Assembly: GCA_964059195.1 (NCBI GenBank)
Contig: CAXKWD010000007.1
Span: 152,825,269 to 152,889,268 of the forward strand
Origin: Ectobius pallidus
Taxonomy: Eukaryota; Arthropoda; Insecta; Blattodea; Ectobiidae
Direction of reading: 5' to 3'
DNA: 64,000 nucleotides
In this document: positions 1 to 10,574 of the stretch, one piece after another
How the letters are laid out: the number at the start of each line of letters is the position of its first letter
Position numbering within the stretch: the stretch's first letter is position 1
Position numbers and translations under genes: made by a program
The notes under the pieces: model-generated
The model's input: the letters and a program-made list of their open reading frames with translations, nothing else
Database searches by the model: none
What the model was told of the DNA's origin: nothing

Positions 1-178
1 CTTGGTTCCGGTCTTCATTAAAGGTTGTATTATGATGATTTTACTTACGGCATTTTTGTACTTTTTGTAATTTTTACCGCACGGAAATTTGTTTTGTTTC
101 CATAGCAACAAGATTGCGTGCGGGAATGTCAAGTTACGATCCACGGCAACAATATTCGTAAGTAGGCCTACCACTAAT
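1..178 (+). mobile_element. Fam-A repeat, 3' part, cut by window start
   Basis: The sequence matches the 3' third of the other Fam-A copies (for example 9900-10091): an 'aaaggcttgtat' stretch, 'accgcac', 'tagcaacaagattgcgtg', 'gatccacggcaacaa', then the terminal 'accactaattag'. It holds no gene. The family's class is unknown; see the copy at 12170. Confidence 0.75.
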
Positions 179-712
179 TAGTTACGTCGTTCAAAAAGAA
201 AAGATCGAAATCGTGGATTTCACCGAGCAAAAATGATGATATTCCACGTCTACAATAACAGATATCTCAAAAGTTACAGGCTTTGATATAACGACGCACA
301 TGTGCGGTAAGTAGCCAAAAGACTCGGGTAGTTTAGGTTACCGACACTGGGTGTAGGAAGTTCGAGTTTCCACCGGCAAATGAATGAAAAGCCGCTACTG
401 CACCCTGACATAGTCTAATTCTTTTTTGACAGGAGACTCAGCTTTTCACAAAAATTATAAATGTGAGCCGGACTGCAGAGAAAACAGTTAACACAGTGAT
501 TGAGCCCACAGTTTACTTCTTGTACCTTATTCTGAAAATTTTACATGAGATTTAAATTTTATTTCGAGTTATTTAGGATACATTAAGCATATAAGGATTA
601 AACATATTTTAAATTAAGGTAAAAAGGAATACTGTTGGTTAATATAGATGACATTTTATAATTCCAATGGGCTTCCTAAGAAATATATTTCTTGTAAATA
701 TTTGTTATTTCT
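179..712. other. Unassigned AT-rich sequence
   Basis: I see no open frame with recognisable protein signal, no terminal repeats and no resemblance to the families elsewhere in the window. Confidence 0.5.
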
Positions 713-1052
713 TTCAGATATGTTTATACTCCTCTTAGCTTCGAGGCTACATCAGAAGTTTGGAATCAATATCTGTACAGTAGGATAGGCCATGGAACTA
801 TTGCTTGTCATTTGTTTCTATTGTCGGTGTATTTTATGGAGTAAATTTTAAGTGATATTAATTTAAATGGATATGATACAGAATGATATGGTGAGGATGA
901 TTCATGGTATGTAAATATCCAATTCGGTATTTGACTTTACGACTGGGGAAATAATGAAAAAACCCATGTCAAATTGGCCGGCCACGGGATTTGAACCTGG
1001 GACCTCCCGAATGCGAGTTCAAGACGTTACCATCTCGGCTACCTCGCTCGGT
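713..1052 (-). mobile_element. tRNA-headed SINE (type S1), copy 1
   Basis: On the minus strand the element opens with a tRNA-like head near 1052: a 'gtagccgagatggtaac' A-box region and a 'ggttcaaatcc' B-box, which are internal RNA polymerase III promoter parts. A body of about 250 bp follows. A second copy at 56051-56390 matches over the whole length, which defines the unit at about 340 bp. It is a retroposed element, not a tRNA gene: the head cannot be completed into a full cloverleaf and the body is shared by both copies. No clear TSD was found. Confidence 0.8.
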
Positions 1053-2270
1053 TGCAAATATTTTGTCTATAGTTTATTGACTTTCAAACGCTATTTATTT
1101 TTATGCTAGGATTTTAATGAATCTAATAATAGTAAACTTAAATGGGGCATTGTTTTATATGCGATTTTTATTGATCTTCGCTCTTATTAATCCATTAAAC
1201 CACATTTCATTATGAAATATAAATTATGAGTGAACTCATTCAACAAATTCAGATTTCAAAATAAGCTTGTTGCAGACATAGACCTACAAGGTCGAAATTG
1301 TTTAAGAAATCGGATAAAATATTTACGATCAAGCATTGATCCGATGAAATATAGATTCGCGAAATGTCTATGACGTAAACAAAGTTCCGGTGAACCCGCC
1401 CCAATATCGGGAAGTGACCTATGCCGCCAGGAATTCACAAGTGGAAATATTGTGTATGTATTTGATCGAGCAAGCAAAATACTACCTAGTATTCCGTTGT
1501 TATGGAAACAAGCTTGCATTCAAGAATGCAGGGTGCATCGCATTGTTATGACAACAGTCCGCATTGTCTCTTAATGCAATTCCTCGTGTTACTGAACTCC
1601 CTGGGCGTGCGTTGAACCAAGACCAAATATTTAGAAATGGCGCCAAGCAATTCCCAGTAATGCAAGTGTATATACCCCATGCTATTTCATAAGTATATTG
1701 CATTCCCAATCAAAGTTCAATGCCTTCATTTTACTTTCTTTTACTCATGGCCGTCCGGTGGGTGGGGACCATGAGACGCGTGCCCCTCAAATAATCCACG
1801 CGTGGGGACCGAACCCTTTACAGGAAGAATAACATTATTCATTACAAAAGAAAAAATGGTGCTTTGCTTATATTGGTAATAGACACAGCTTACCTACTCA
1901 ATGTTTTGGACAATTCGGGTATTGCAAAATGAACGTAGTCTACACACACACATATAAACATACATACATTGGGGTGATAGCTTTTTGCAGGATACTCCTT
2001 TTTTATAATACCTTATTCCGCGCCCCACATAAAGGCTTGGAAATCTCATAAATATCCTTTTAAAAAAAAATTTCTGCGTAGAATACCACGAAATAGAATT
2101 TTAACTGAAAATATTTTTTAGTCAGTCGAAGGTAAACAGTAGGCTATAATGAGAAAAAGTTAAGGGAAATGAAGAGCAAAAGTGAAATGAATTTCAGAGA
2201 AAAGAGAACCTCGAGAAAACAACGAAAACATCGGCTTCGTATGTTTATCTCTTAATCGCCACCATAAATA
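1053..2270. other. Unassigned sequence
   Basis: About 1.2 kb without a recognised repeat or gene. Two minus-strand frames of 87 and 69 codons are present but show no familiar motif or compositional bias, so I treat them as chance. Confidence 0.45.
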
Positions 2271-2490
2271 TACAGAGTGTTAATGAATAACACCGAAATA
2301 TTTTACCTGTGTATAGATGGGACATTTATTTTTTTTTTTTTGTGCCCACCCTTACCCCCGGAGTGCCAAGCAATTAAGCCTAAACCTCCGGTCAGACCAA
2401 ATTTTGGTAACCATATGTGATGTGTGTATACCTATTGTGCCCTTATGTACATCCGTAGGGGATGTTGATGGTGTGACGTGTTTGGGCTGA

Positions 2491-2932
2491 GTACATTGTA
2501 AGCCTCTTTTTGTAGAAACAAAGATTCTGACAGTGATCAACTTGTATATTTTTATCTGCCTACTGAATGTAAAGAAAAACGCTACCGCAGTTACAATGTT
2601 TAGTGATGTCCACAGTTATAACACACGGAATCAATCTTTAGCAATAGTTCCCTTCTGTAGATTGAGCAAGAGTACAAACAGTCATAGTATTATAGGATTA
2701 AAGCTCTACAATAAGCTAAATAATGAATCAAAGCTATTGCCATTTAAAATATTCAAGACAAAATTATATAACTGGCTAATTTTAAATCCTTTTTATAGTT
2801 TAAAAGAATATTTTAGTAAGGATAAGGTAGAATTTTAAACTATTCAAAAACATAATTTTAGATTTCCTTGACAATGTCTATTGCATTTCAGTAATGTTGA
2901 AAGACAACAAACGTACAATACAATACAATACT
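2491..2932 (+). pseudogene. CR1/Jockey-like reverse transcriptase C-terminus with short 3' tail
   Basis: The frame 2491-2838 reads 'CKPLFVETKILTVINLYIF' then 'CLLNVKKN', then 'HSYNTRNQ', 'GLKLYNKL' and a C-terminal 'FYSLKEYF'. This order (CxPLF...KILT...LYI...VKxN...YNTR...KLYN...FYS) is the usual C-terminus of a large invertebrate non-LTR clade (CR1/Jockey-like). A stop at 2488 marks the truncation. About 75 bp of untranslated sequence follows and it ends in an (ACAAT)n tail at 2915-2930, consistent with microsatellite-ended retrotransposition. It lies inside the 3' region of the minus-strand retrotransposon at 2326-3449. Confidence 0.8.
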
Positions 2933-3167
2933 TGTGTCTTTGTACTTTGGCGCAGGATAGACCTAAGTGCGGATAGGTCTTATGTGCAATATTTCCGAGT
3001 GTGTTTCTTTTTAGTGACATGTAGTTATGTATTCTAGAGATTTGTAGTGCGTGTATCTGTTTGAGGGGATTATTGACCAGTCCGGCATTCGCCTAAGAAC
3101 GAGGGAAACCCCTCAAAAACCTCGTTCGGACTGGAGCAGTGGCCAAATGACCGTCTACTTTGGTGTG

Positions 3168-3449
3168 TTAATTTACTATAGACTTTTCGAGAAGTGCTGT
3201 TTTTGCAAAGGTTTTAAGGGCTGGGAAGGTGTTTTTACGCGTCCAGAACGTGAGGTCCGGTGCCCAGGCTTCCTCTTCTGCCCTAGCGGCTTCGTGGAGG
3301 AGTAGTCGAGCTTCTCGATATCGAGGACAAGTATACAGCATATGATACATGGTGTCTGGTTCGCTGTCCTCACAAGCGCATAGATCGTCGTCTGTGAGAT
3401 TGAAACGGATTAAGTTAGCGGCAAAGTTGCCGTGGCCAGTTAATACCTG
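3168..3449 (-). pseudogene. Non-LTR retrotransposon ORF2 C-terminal tail (zinc-finger-like end)
   Basis: About 94 codons are open to a stop at 3168. The reading contains 'VLTGHGNFAANLIRF' followed by a CxC, nine residues, H, four residues, C arrangement ('LCAC...YHMLYTCPRY'). This LTGHG...CxC...HxxxxC pattern is typical of the extreme C-terminus of R1/I/Jockey-type ORF2 proteins, after the reverse transcriptase and RNase H regions. Only the tail is present because the insertion is 5'-truncated; the open frame extending to 3467 crosses the TSD by chance. A related but separate tail lies at 49643-50009. Confidence 0.8.
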
Positions 3450-3945
3450 TGGGACATAAACAAGCAACTTTTATTAGGAGATTTTTGATCTATGGATTCA
3501 ATTTTTCCTGTTACAGCATAAAATCTCCCAGGGCATGGCCGCCACTGACGTCTAACACTAGAAAAAAATGCAAAACAAAAGAACTTCGCTGTTAACACTG
3601 TAATTAGTAGTTATGAATTAAAAAAAAGACTAATGCAGTGGCGACCAGTCATGAATAGTCTGTAAATTTTGCAGATTATGGAAACACTAATTTATGATAT
3701 AGCTGTTGACGATTGATCAAGAGTCAGGTTTTTATCGATCACTAGGAAGGCATAAAGTCAATTTAATGAACATTTTAACCCTATTTCGCGTAATTATTGA
3801 TTTATGAGTACCAAATTGTAATGACTTTAATGCCGTGTAGCATACACATTTTACGTCATAGAGAAAAATCTCCTAATAAAAGTTGCTTGTCTAAGTCCCC
3901 TCTATATACAGGTAAAATATTTCGGTGTTATTTATTAACACCCTA

Positions 3946-4398
3946 TGGTATTGAATATGTGATATTACATATTTTATGGTTTAAATACATTGTTACATAT
4001 TCCATCATAATCACTAACGTTTATGGGCCTATTTATGTACATATTTTCCAAATGGAACTAACTTACATAAAAGTCATTTCATTTTCGTTCTCAGTTTTTG
4101 TTAAATGTTTGCACTCTCTTAAAGGTACGGATCATCACGAATTCTCTTCTAAAACTGTTATACATGTTTCACTTTGTTTTTTATTGATATAAAGTAACAT
4201 GTTCAAACAAGCATTTCTATTGAATATAACCATGCAAATATATCAACCGGCCCCTTGATGCACGTGCTTTATAGAATGTAGCTGCAAAAGATGGCCAAGT
4301 AAAATAACTATAAATAATGTAACCGCATAGGCCTACATTTCTGCGTGTTGTAGCCTACGTCTAAATCTATTTTTATAATAATGATGATGATGATGATG

Positions 4399-4442
<44 letters not shown>

Positions 4443-4457
4443 GGCTACGCTTATTAT
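3946..4457. repeat. Unassigned sequence with (TGA)n/(TAA)n microsatellite
   Basis: No gene is seen. Positions about 4379-4440 hold a run of ATG units passing into AAT units. A 131-codon frame at 3797-4192 straddles the Fam-J end and this region and is regarded as chance. Confidence 0.6.
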
Positions 4458-4756
4458 TAGGGACCGGATTTTTAGCTTTTAAAAAACAATGTCTTAGGAT
4501 TTCTATTAAGTAAAATAGTTATTTTAGGTTTTTTGACCAAAAAATGGTTTTATGTTATAATAAGGGTTTAATGAACTTTCATTGTGCTTCATAGAATTCA
4601 ACACATATTACCTATAAATTTAACTGAAAAAAATGAGTTAAATTTGCTGAAACTTGTTTTAACACAACATACAATTTAAGTAAGAAAGCCAAAACAATCA
4701 AAAGAAGCAATCCGATGCTGCCGCATATAAGATTTCTGCTCGCATTTCACCTGTAC
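4458..4756 (+). mobile_element. Truncated hAT-type element, type C
   Basis: It starts with TAGGGACCGGATTTTTAG and follows the type C copy at 13508 for about 300 bp, including the 'agaagca' stretch. The right half and right TIR are missing, so no TSD can be scored. Confidence 0.75.
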
Positions 4757-4805
4757 GAAAAAAAAACACACACACACAATCCTGAAGAAGTTAAGCGCAA
4801 GAGGC

Positions 4806-5240
4806 CAATAGTATATTGCAATACAAGTACCGTAAGCGGTGCATACGGATCAAGGAAAGAGTTTTTTCATTTTTGAGATCCGTTATGCGCTTACGGCACG
4901 AGTATTGCATGCTATATTTTGCACGATGATTATTTATATCAATTTATTTATATTAATTGAGATATTAGCTGAAAATATTATGTATACACACTATTGAAGA
5001 TGGATGTTATATTTCAGAAAGTGATTCGCATGTATTTGTTGTTATGGGAACCGATTATTTGTCCTGTTAAAGTCGCCACAAACTGGGGGGCCTTGGTTCC
5101 GGTCTTCCATAAAGGCTTGTATTATGATGTTTTTACTTACGGCACTTGTGCGTTTTGTAATTTTTACCGCACGGAGATTTCTTTTGTTTTCATAGTAACC
5201 AGATTGCGAGTTGGAATGTCAAATTACGATCCACGGCATA
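4806..5240 (+). mobile_element. Fam-A repeat, copy 2
   Basis: It begins 'CAATAGTATATTGCAATAC' and has the family's inverted head: 'agtaccgtaagcggtgcat' facing 'atgcgcttacggcacgagta', with a short loop here. The body continues through 'tgcacgatgattatttat', 'tcagaaagtgattcgcatg' and the 'gatccacggca' near the end. The last 30 bases of the family are lost and replaced by an AAT-rich run. Confidence 0.8.
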
Positions 5241-5749
5241 ATTTAATAATAATTTAATGAAATTTAATAATTTAATTTAATTTCTAGCCTTTTCGGGATT
5301 CGAATCCAATGCTTCTAATTGGGTGAATAAAAAGCGCTTTATGGTTGGCTGTGGAGCATGTAAAAAAATGGTTACAGATTGAACTACTGTACTTAAAAGG
5401 AATACGCCAGTAATGTTAGTTTCACCCCTCCCCTCTTGGGTTTCCATCCCAGACATCAATGGGTTGAACAATAGTAATTTGAAAAGCGGTTTTTTTTAAA
5501 ATGATCAGGACCTAAATATTTCGTCCCACAGAATATTGGACCTACAATAATGTAATGTTTTTACTATTTTAAGTTCAATGTGATTTATTCAACGATATTA
5601 AAAACATTGTTCATATTTTAACTATGCAGGGACTCCAAGTTTTATTCTTTTAAAACAGGTTATACTATGTACTAAATTCAATGGTAGCCTTAGACCTATT
5701 TCGACCATATTTGTCAAATTGATACCAAAGCACTAAAGTTAACAACGAT
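5241..5749. other. Unassigned sequence with one tRNA-like B-box word
   Basis: A 'gggattcgaatcc' word at about 5293-5305 resembles the B-box of a tRNA-headed SINE on the minus strand, but no A-box or full body is visible. Otherwise nothing is recognised. Confidence 0.4.
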
Positions 5750-6378
5750 CAGGGCCCGGATTTTGAAGACCCAAAAATACTTACCAAATGAGTTATAAAA
5801 TGACTGCAAAAAAACAAAAAAGTGACCCAAAAATTAATAAAAATGACTCAAAAACTTGTATGAAAATACTAGTTTATTCATCAGATTTGTGTCTATTCTA
5901 CATTATTTTATGCTGTTGACCAAATTATAGGCTTGAAATTAGATAATTGGTACATACGGTTAAATGCTAACAGCAAACACCGTCTTTCTGTATCCAAATT
6001 AAAATTATAACAAGATCTATTTATTTACGCTTATTTAGAGTTGTGATAATTAATTCAAAGCAAGTAATTGCACAAAAACTCTGTAGGTTTATAATGTGAG
6101 AAACCACACAACATAAGAAAATGACTTTATATTTTAAAAAATTACCAAGAAAATATGGGAAGATCGTAAAATAACAACAACAAAAAAAGACCCAATAATG
6201 ACATTACGTTCTAAAAATGACCTGAAAATGAAAAGAATGACCAAATGGAAAGAATGACCAAAAATGACCCTAAAAATTACCATTTGTATAATCTCAGATT
6301 TTCGGAATATCTGCATTGGTGGGTAAAGTCCATGACGTTCCAGTTAAAAAATGATACGTCATCAAAATCCGAGCCCTG
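5750..6378 (+). mobile_element. hAT-type non-autonomous element, type D, copy 1
   Basis: The TIRs are CAGGGCCCGGATTTTGAAGA and the complement of TCATCAAAATCCGAGCCCTG. Flanks ACAACGAT (5742-5749) and ATAATGAT (6379-6386) match at 6 of 8 bases, both differences being C/T, as expected of an old 8-bp TSD. The interior repeats the words 'aaatgac' and 'atgacc' many times near both ends. There is no transposase frame. A second type D copy begins at 34130. Confidence 0.82.
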
Positions 6379-6541
6379 ATAATGATTTACGTATTGTTAA
6401 AATGTTAAATTATTAGTTCAAAATTCTTCAATTTTAATCCTACATTTTAGAATGTTCATTTTATTTCTTGTCATATTTTCGTAATGTTTGTCTTTGAAGT
6501 CAATCCTAAATAATGGGAAGATCAAATACCAAAATTATCTA

Positions 6542-7084
6542 CAGGGTGTTAATGAATAACACCGAAATATTTTACCGTGTATAAAGGGACATAGACAAGC
6601 AACTTTTATTAGGAGATTTTTTAATCTATAACGTAAAATGTGTATGCTGCAGGGCATTAAAGTCAATACAATTTGGTGTTCACAAGTCAATAATTACGCG
6701 AAATAGGGTTAAAATTTTCATTAAATTGAATTTATGCCTTCCTAGTGATCGATAAAAACCTGATTATTAATCATTCATCCAGAGCTATATCATAATTTAG
6801 AGATTTCATAATCTGCAAAATTTACAGATTAATCACATGACTGGCCACCACTGCATTAGTCTTCTTTTATTCATAACTACTGACTACAGTGTTAACAACG
6901 AAGTTCCTTTATTTTGCATTTTTTTTTCTAATGTTAGAAGCCAGTGGCGGCCATGCCCTGGGAGATCTTATGCTGTATCAGGAAAAATTGAATCTATAGA
7001 GCAAAAATCTCCGAATAAAAGTCGCTTGTCTATGTCCCCTCTATACACAGGTAAAATATTTCGGTGTTATTCATTAACACTCTA
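6542..7084 (+). mobile_element. Fam-J TA-target inverted-repeat element, copy 2
   Basis: This 543-bp element has inverted ends of about 80 bp (CAGGGTGTTAATGAATAAC at the left, the complement of TAGAGTGTTAATGAATAAC at the right). It is flanked by TA on both sides (6540-6541 and 7085-7086). The inner arms include 'gacaagcaacttttattagg' and its complement. It carries no transposase frame. It serves as the unbroken reference for copy 1 at 2273. Confidence 0.85.
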
Positions 7085-7086
7085 TA

Positions 7087-7486
7087 TAAGAGTGCTTTGC
7101 TGAATTAAGTAACTGGAAAACAGTGTGATCGAGTGTTACAAAGAAGTTAACCCACATAGAACGAACACATTAAGTAGGCTGCTTGCGTCACTGTGTCTGG
7201 AGCTATGTGCTGACTACAACTCTTATGTCACTAAACTGTCATGGTGTAACCAACAGGCGCCTGGTGACATAACCCGCATTGTCTCTCACTCCATAACAAT
7301 GGCTACTTCACAGAAATCAAATTACATCTCTTCTTTTTGGAAATAAGGATATTATCCATGCACAAAACTACCCTATGTGTAATATTAAAGCTAAGAGTTA
7401 GGACAGCGGAGGAACGTCACCGGATTGGCTGCAACCAGTCATGACCTCCTTTAATTAAACAAGTAGAATTTTTAATAAGACATTTC
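7087..7486. other. Unassigned sequence
   Basis: About 400 bp with no recognised repeat. A 73-codon plus-strand frame (7125-7346) has no familiar motif and is unsupported. Confidence 0.4.
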
Positions 7487-7524
7487 TGTGGCTTGGTTCT
7501 AAAAAAGCCAATGTCCATTTCTTG

Positions 7525-7555
<31 letters not shown>

Positions 7556-7920
7556 AGAGATTTATGCATTATTGAGCTCGCCTAGTCTTTATCTTTCGTA
7601 TACTAAAATTGCCAATATCCGTTGCTATTAATAGACATAAAACAGAAACCTTATCAATATCAATCTTTACTTGCTGGAAAGTAAAAACACTTTTACATGT
7701 AGCATCGTCAAAAGAATAAAATGTTTACAATAGTCTAAAATCACTGTTTAAACATTCACTGTACTTATAAAATGGATTCTGTTTCAGCCAGAGCATAATT
7801 CTATTTTTAGAGCCCAATGTCGAAAGTTCTCAGCTAAATATCTTACTTCTATAAAGGCTTCAGAGTTAGTTATCTCAAAAGGAAGTTTTATGACATTGGA
7901 CCTTTTAGAACCAAGCCACA
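7487..7920. mobile_element. Short inverted-repeat element (unknown superfamily)
   Basis: The ends are an 18-bp inverted pair, TGTGGCTTGGTTCTAAAA at the left and its complement at the right (7903-7920). Similarity runs further in, through 'ccaatgtc'. The interior contains poly(A) and a short GA run at 7529-7560. No convincing TSD was found, so the superfamily is unknown. Confidence 0.65.
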
Positions 7921-8116
7921 AATTCATCCTATCCAAAGGAGCTATAATTATAGTTCCGTGAAATTCGGGAGACGCGATAGCATGAATAAATTGTTATGAT
8001 TCCTTACTATCCATAGATATAAATAATCTGTATTAATAAATTCTAAATCCATTGCACTTTTCTATCTATCAAAATAGTTCATTAATATAAAACCTCCAAC
8101 ATAATTTATTGTCAGC

Positions 8117-8310
8117 AGGGTGCTTTATAAGATGGTATGGCGGACAAGAAATGTGTCCGTCCGTCCGTGTGTCTGTACGCGCGATAATTCGAATACGCTT
8201 TATGGGATTTTTATAAAACTTGGTATACGCATTTACAACGTCCATTGCAAGAAGTCTATTAATTTTATACCACATCGGTTGACCGGTACCGGAGTAATTG
8301 TTAATTAACA
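8117..8310 (+). repeat. Fam-B repeat fragment
   Basis: It shares 'gtccgtccgtgtgtctgtac', 'gcgcgataa', 'aacttggtatacgca' and 'ttgaccggtaccggagtaat' with Fam-B copies at 35845, 43452 and 47940. Only the central 190 bp is present. Both strands have open frames here, but the same sequence recurs elsewhere as a repeat, so neither frame is taken as a gene. Confidence 0.75.
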
Positions 8311-8474
8311 TTTACATGCTTTTTAAATGGCCAATCAATACTACAACAAAGCCGCGTTGCTAGCCATAACCACGTCCTCCCACCTCAGTTAAGACGTCAT
8401 AGCAGGCACAATGCATGAGTCAGCCATTACATTATGCTGGCTGAAAATTGTCTTCTTGTACCTAAATATAGAAA

Positions 8475-8636
8475 ATGCCTAATAAGTGTTGTGTCCTGGC
8501 CGTATAACAGCAATAATAATGCTAACGAGGAGTCTGTCCGAAGTTTAAATTACCCAAAAATGAATCCAGACGACTTAAATGGAGATCTTCAATTCACAGA
8601 GAAAATGTTATACCTTCAGATAACTCATGGTAAGTA
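8475..8636 (+). pseudogene. Possible decayed THAP-domain-like exon
   Basis: An ATG at 8475 opens 'MPNKCCVLA' and hits a stop after ten codons; a shifted frame then reads 'YNSNNNANEESVRSLNYPK'. Together these resemble the start of a THAP zinc finger (M-P-x-x-C-C-V-x-G-C...F-P-K), with the second cysteine pair lost at the frame break near 8500. The open segment ends exactly at a consensus 5' splice site, G|GTAAGT, at 8630. THAP domains occur in host proteins and P-element-type transposases. The match is short and I cannot align it, so this is a weak call; it may be chance. Confidence 0.35.
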
Positions 8637-8839
8637 AACACACGTTAATGATAAATATTTGTCAGTATTTTGTTAAACCCATACTGTGGTAGTAATTGTG
8701 ATTTATAGTTTGTGAAAGGTATTTATTTACATTACTGCTAATGAATTGCTTACTAAACATATTATTACAATATTTAAATACGGCACTCTATTGATAATAA
8801 ACGTTTAGGTTTAGATAGGCCTATATAACAATATTAATA

Positions 8840-8950
8840 CAGTAGAGTCCCGCTATACCGAAAATCCACCTATTAACAAGTCAATATGTTGATGTTTTTC
8901 ATGAAATCCGTCTATTCCGAATTCCCGCTAAAGCGAACTGTGTTCGGTCC
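8840..8950 (+). mobile_element. Terminal part of a TA-target (Tigger/pogo-like) element
   Basis: After TA the sequence reads CAGTAGAGTCCCGCTATACC, then further 'ccgctaa' and 'ccgaa' words, a layout usual for pogo/Tigger-type ends. The mirror-image end of a related element is at 55361-55434 ('gcgggactctactg' before TA). No clear right end is seen; a weak 'gtagcggga' word near 9391 may be its remnant. Confidence 0.5.
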
Positions 8951-9449
8951 CAGTGTAGTAAAATATCGGTGCCATGTACATTAGAAGCATATGAATATGG
9001 CCGATTTACTTCATCTGGCACTTTGTTATAGACCTATCAGGTTGCCTGATTTTATATTATATTTTATAGTTTGCGAACTTTTCCTTACCGCCGCTCATAA
9101 ACCCCCAAAAAATACCCTTTGGTCGTGAAATGAAGCGAATTTATAGCCTATAATAACGCAAAAATAAACATAATCCACTTTTTAAATGAATAATAATTTT
9201 ATTTGGACAAAATCGTAACATTCATCCATTTCAAAGAATTTTCACAATTTCCTGTACTTATTCCCTCGTGACTTTGTCAAAAAATCTGTTCCATGTTGCC
9301 ATAGAGAGGCAATTATCGCTCCAAAACAAATTGCTCACTGCACACCATGCAGCCAGAGAGGAACTATAGGATCAACATGCAATGCCACGCATGTAGCGGG
9401 ATATTCAGAATACACAGACTACTTCATAAATTCTAACTTCGATGGCTCC
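8951..9449. other. Unassigned sequence
   Basis: It could be the interior of the element that starts at 8840, but no reading frame or repeat match supports this. Confidence 0.4.
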
Positions 9450-10091
9450 CAATACTATATTGCGATACAAGGGCCGTAAGGCATGATTACGGATCGAGAA
9501 AATATTGTTGGGAGCTGACGAGATGATCCGTGATTTGGTGGTGGCATGCAGGGGGAAGACGGTGTGTGCTATAACTGCACGTGTAGGGGAGCGCTGCTAT
9601 TGGCTGCAGATAAGAGCTCCTCAGTCTGGCCAGGGATCATCTCGTCAGCTCACAACTGTAGTTTGAAAACACGAGGCGCTCGCGCCGAGTGTTTTTAATT
9701 TTCTGAGATCCGTAATGCGCTTAAGGCACGTGTATTGCATGCTATTCTTTGCACGACGATTATTTATATCAATTTAATTATATTAATTGTGATATTACCT
9801 GAAAATATTATGTATATACATTCTTGAAGATTGATGTTTATTTCAGAAAGTGATTCGCATTTGTTATTGTTTATGGCAACCGAATATTTGTGATGAGGGG
9901 GGCCTTGTTCATAAAGGCTTGTATAATGAAGATATTCATAACAGCCCTCAAACACTTTCCGCCCGAGGGCCGTAAGCGTTTGCGGGCGGGAAACGCTTAT
10001 CGCCCCTAGCAACAAGATTGCGTGCGGGAATGTCAACTTACGATCCACGGCAACAACGTTCGTAAGTACCACTAATTAGCTAAGGAGTGCA
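9450..10091 (+). mobile_element. Fam-A repeat, copy 3, with a nested element in its head
   Basis: The full family layout is visible: CAATACTATATTGCGATAC start, inverted head around the GC-rich 'gaggcgctcgcgccgag' loop, 'attgcatgctattctttgca', AT-rich body, 'gatccacggcaacaac' and the terminal 'taaggagtgca'. The head is interrupted at 9505-9658 by a small inverted-repeat element. Copy 4 starts immediately at 10092, so the two stand in direct tandem. Confidence 0.8.
9505..9658. mobile_element. 154-bp TA-target MITE nested in Fam-A
   Basis: The inverted ends are GTTGGGAGCTGACGAGATGA at the left and the complement of 'tcatctcgtcagctcacaac' at the right, 22 of 23 bases matching. TA lies on both sides (9503-9504 and 9659-9660). 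Removing it restores the Fam-A head seen in other copies. A Tc1/mariner-type MITE is likely from the TA target. Confidence 0.75.
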
Positions 10092-10574
10092 CAATAGTAT
10101 ATTGCGACACAAGGGCGGAAAGGCACGTTTACGGGTCGAGGAAACAGATTGAAAACCCGAGGCGCAGCCGAGGGTTTTTAAGGTTTCGAGACCCGTAAAT
10201 GCCTTTACGGCCCGTGTGTTGCATGCTATTTTTTGCACGACGGTTACTTATATCAATTTAATTATATTAATTGTGATATTACCTGAAAGTATTATGTATA
10301 TACAGTCTTGAAGAATGGTGCTTATTTCAGAAAGGGATTCGCATTTGTTATTGTTTATGGCAACCGAATATTTATAAAGCGGGGAGGCCTTGGTCATTTC
10401 TGCTCGCAAATAAGGATTTGGGGGCGGTAAAGTAACTTTCCGCCCGTCGCTCCTAGCAACAAGTCACTTTCTGCCCGTCGCCCCTAGCAACAAGATTGCG
10501 TGTGGTAATGTCAAGTTACGAGCCATGTAAACAACTTTTGTAAGTAACACTTACTAGCTAAGGAGTGCAAAAAA
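10092..10574 (+). mobile_element. Fam-A repeat, copy 4
   Basis: Direct tandem neighbour of copy 3. Head, AT-rich body and tail ('actagctaaggagtgca') are all present. The region with 'gtcgcccctagcaacaag' is partly duplicated (10442-10466 and 10475-10498), giving two closely spaced copies of the 'ctagcaacaag' word. Confidence 0.8.

Larger units (their letters stand above)
2326..3449 (-). mobile_element. 5'-truncated non-LTR retrotransposon inserted in Fam-J
   Basis: The segment is flanked by an exact 8-bp duplication, TGGGACAT (2318-2325 and 3450-3457), while Fam-J copy 2 has a single GGGACAT at the matching point (6586-6592). On the minus strand the insert starts inside an ORF2 tail (3449 to 3168), runs through a 3' untranslated region and ends in a poly(A) tract, seen as T-rich sequence at 2326-2341. 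This is the expected layout of a 5'-truncated, target-primed insertion. It was itself hit by an opposite-strand retrotransposon fragment at 2491-2930. Confidence 0.82.
2273..3945 (-). mobile_element. Fam-J TA-target inverted-repeat element, copy 1, split by a retrotransposon
   Basis: The left arm (2273-2325) and right part (3450-3945) together match Fam-J copy 2 at 6542-7084 in reverse orientation. The ends read 'CAGAGTGTTAATGAATAAC' and the complement of 'TAGGGTGTTAATAAATAAC'. A TA lies before the left end; the right TA has become TG. Long inverted ends with a TA target suggest a Tc1/mariner-type non-autonomous element. The left arm is broken after TGGGACAT by the 1,124-bp insertion at 2326-3449. 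Confidence 0.8.

Noticed and set aside
2352..2540. 62-codon minus frame
   Set aside because: It covers the 3' untranslated region of one retrotransposon and part of the opposite-strand fragment, so it is a shadow.
3797..4192. Longest open frame of the window (131 codons)
   Set aside because: It starts inside the Fam-J end and runs into unrelated sequence, has no recognised motif, and AT-rich DNA yields such frames by chance.
7487..7920. hAT assignment for this inverted-repeat element
   Set aside because: The flanks GACATTTC and AATTCATC do not form an 8-bp duplication, and the end TGTGGCTTGG does not match the hAT ends here.
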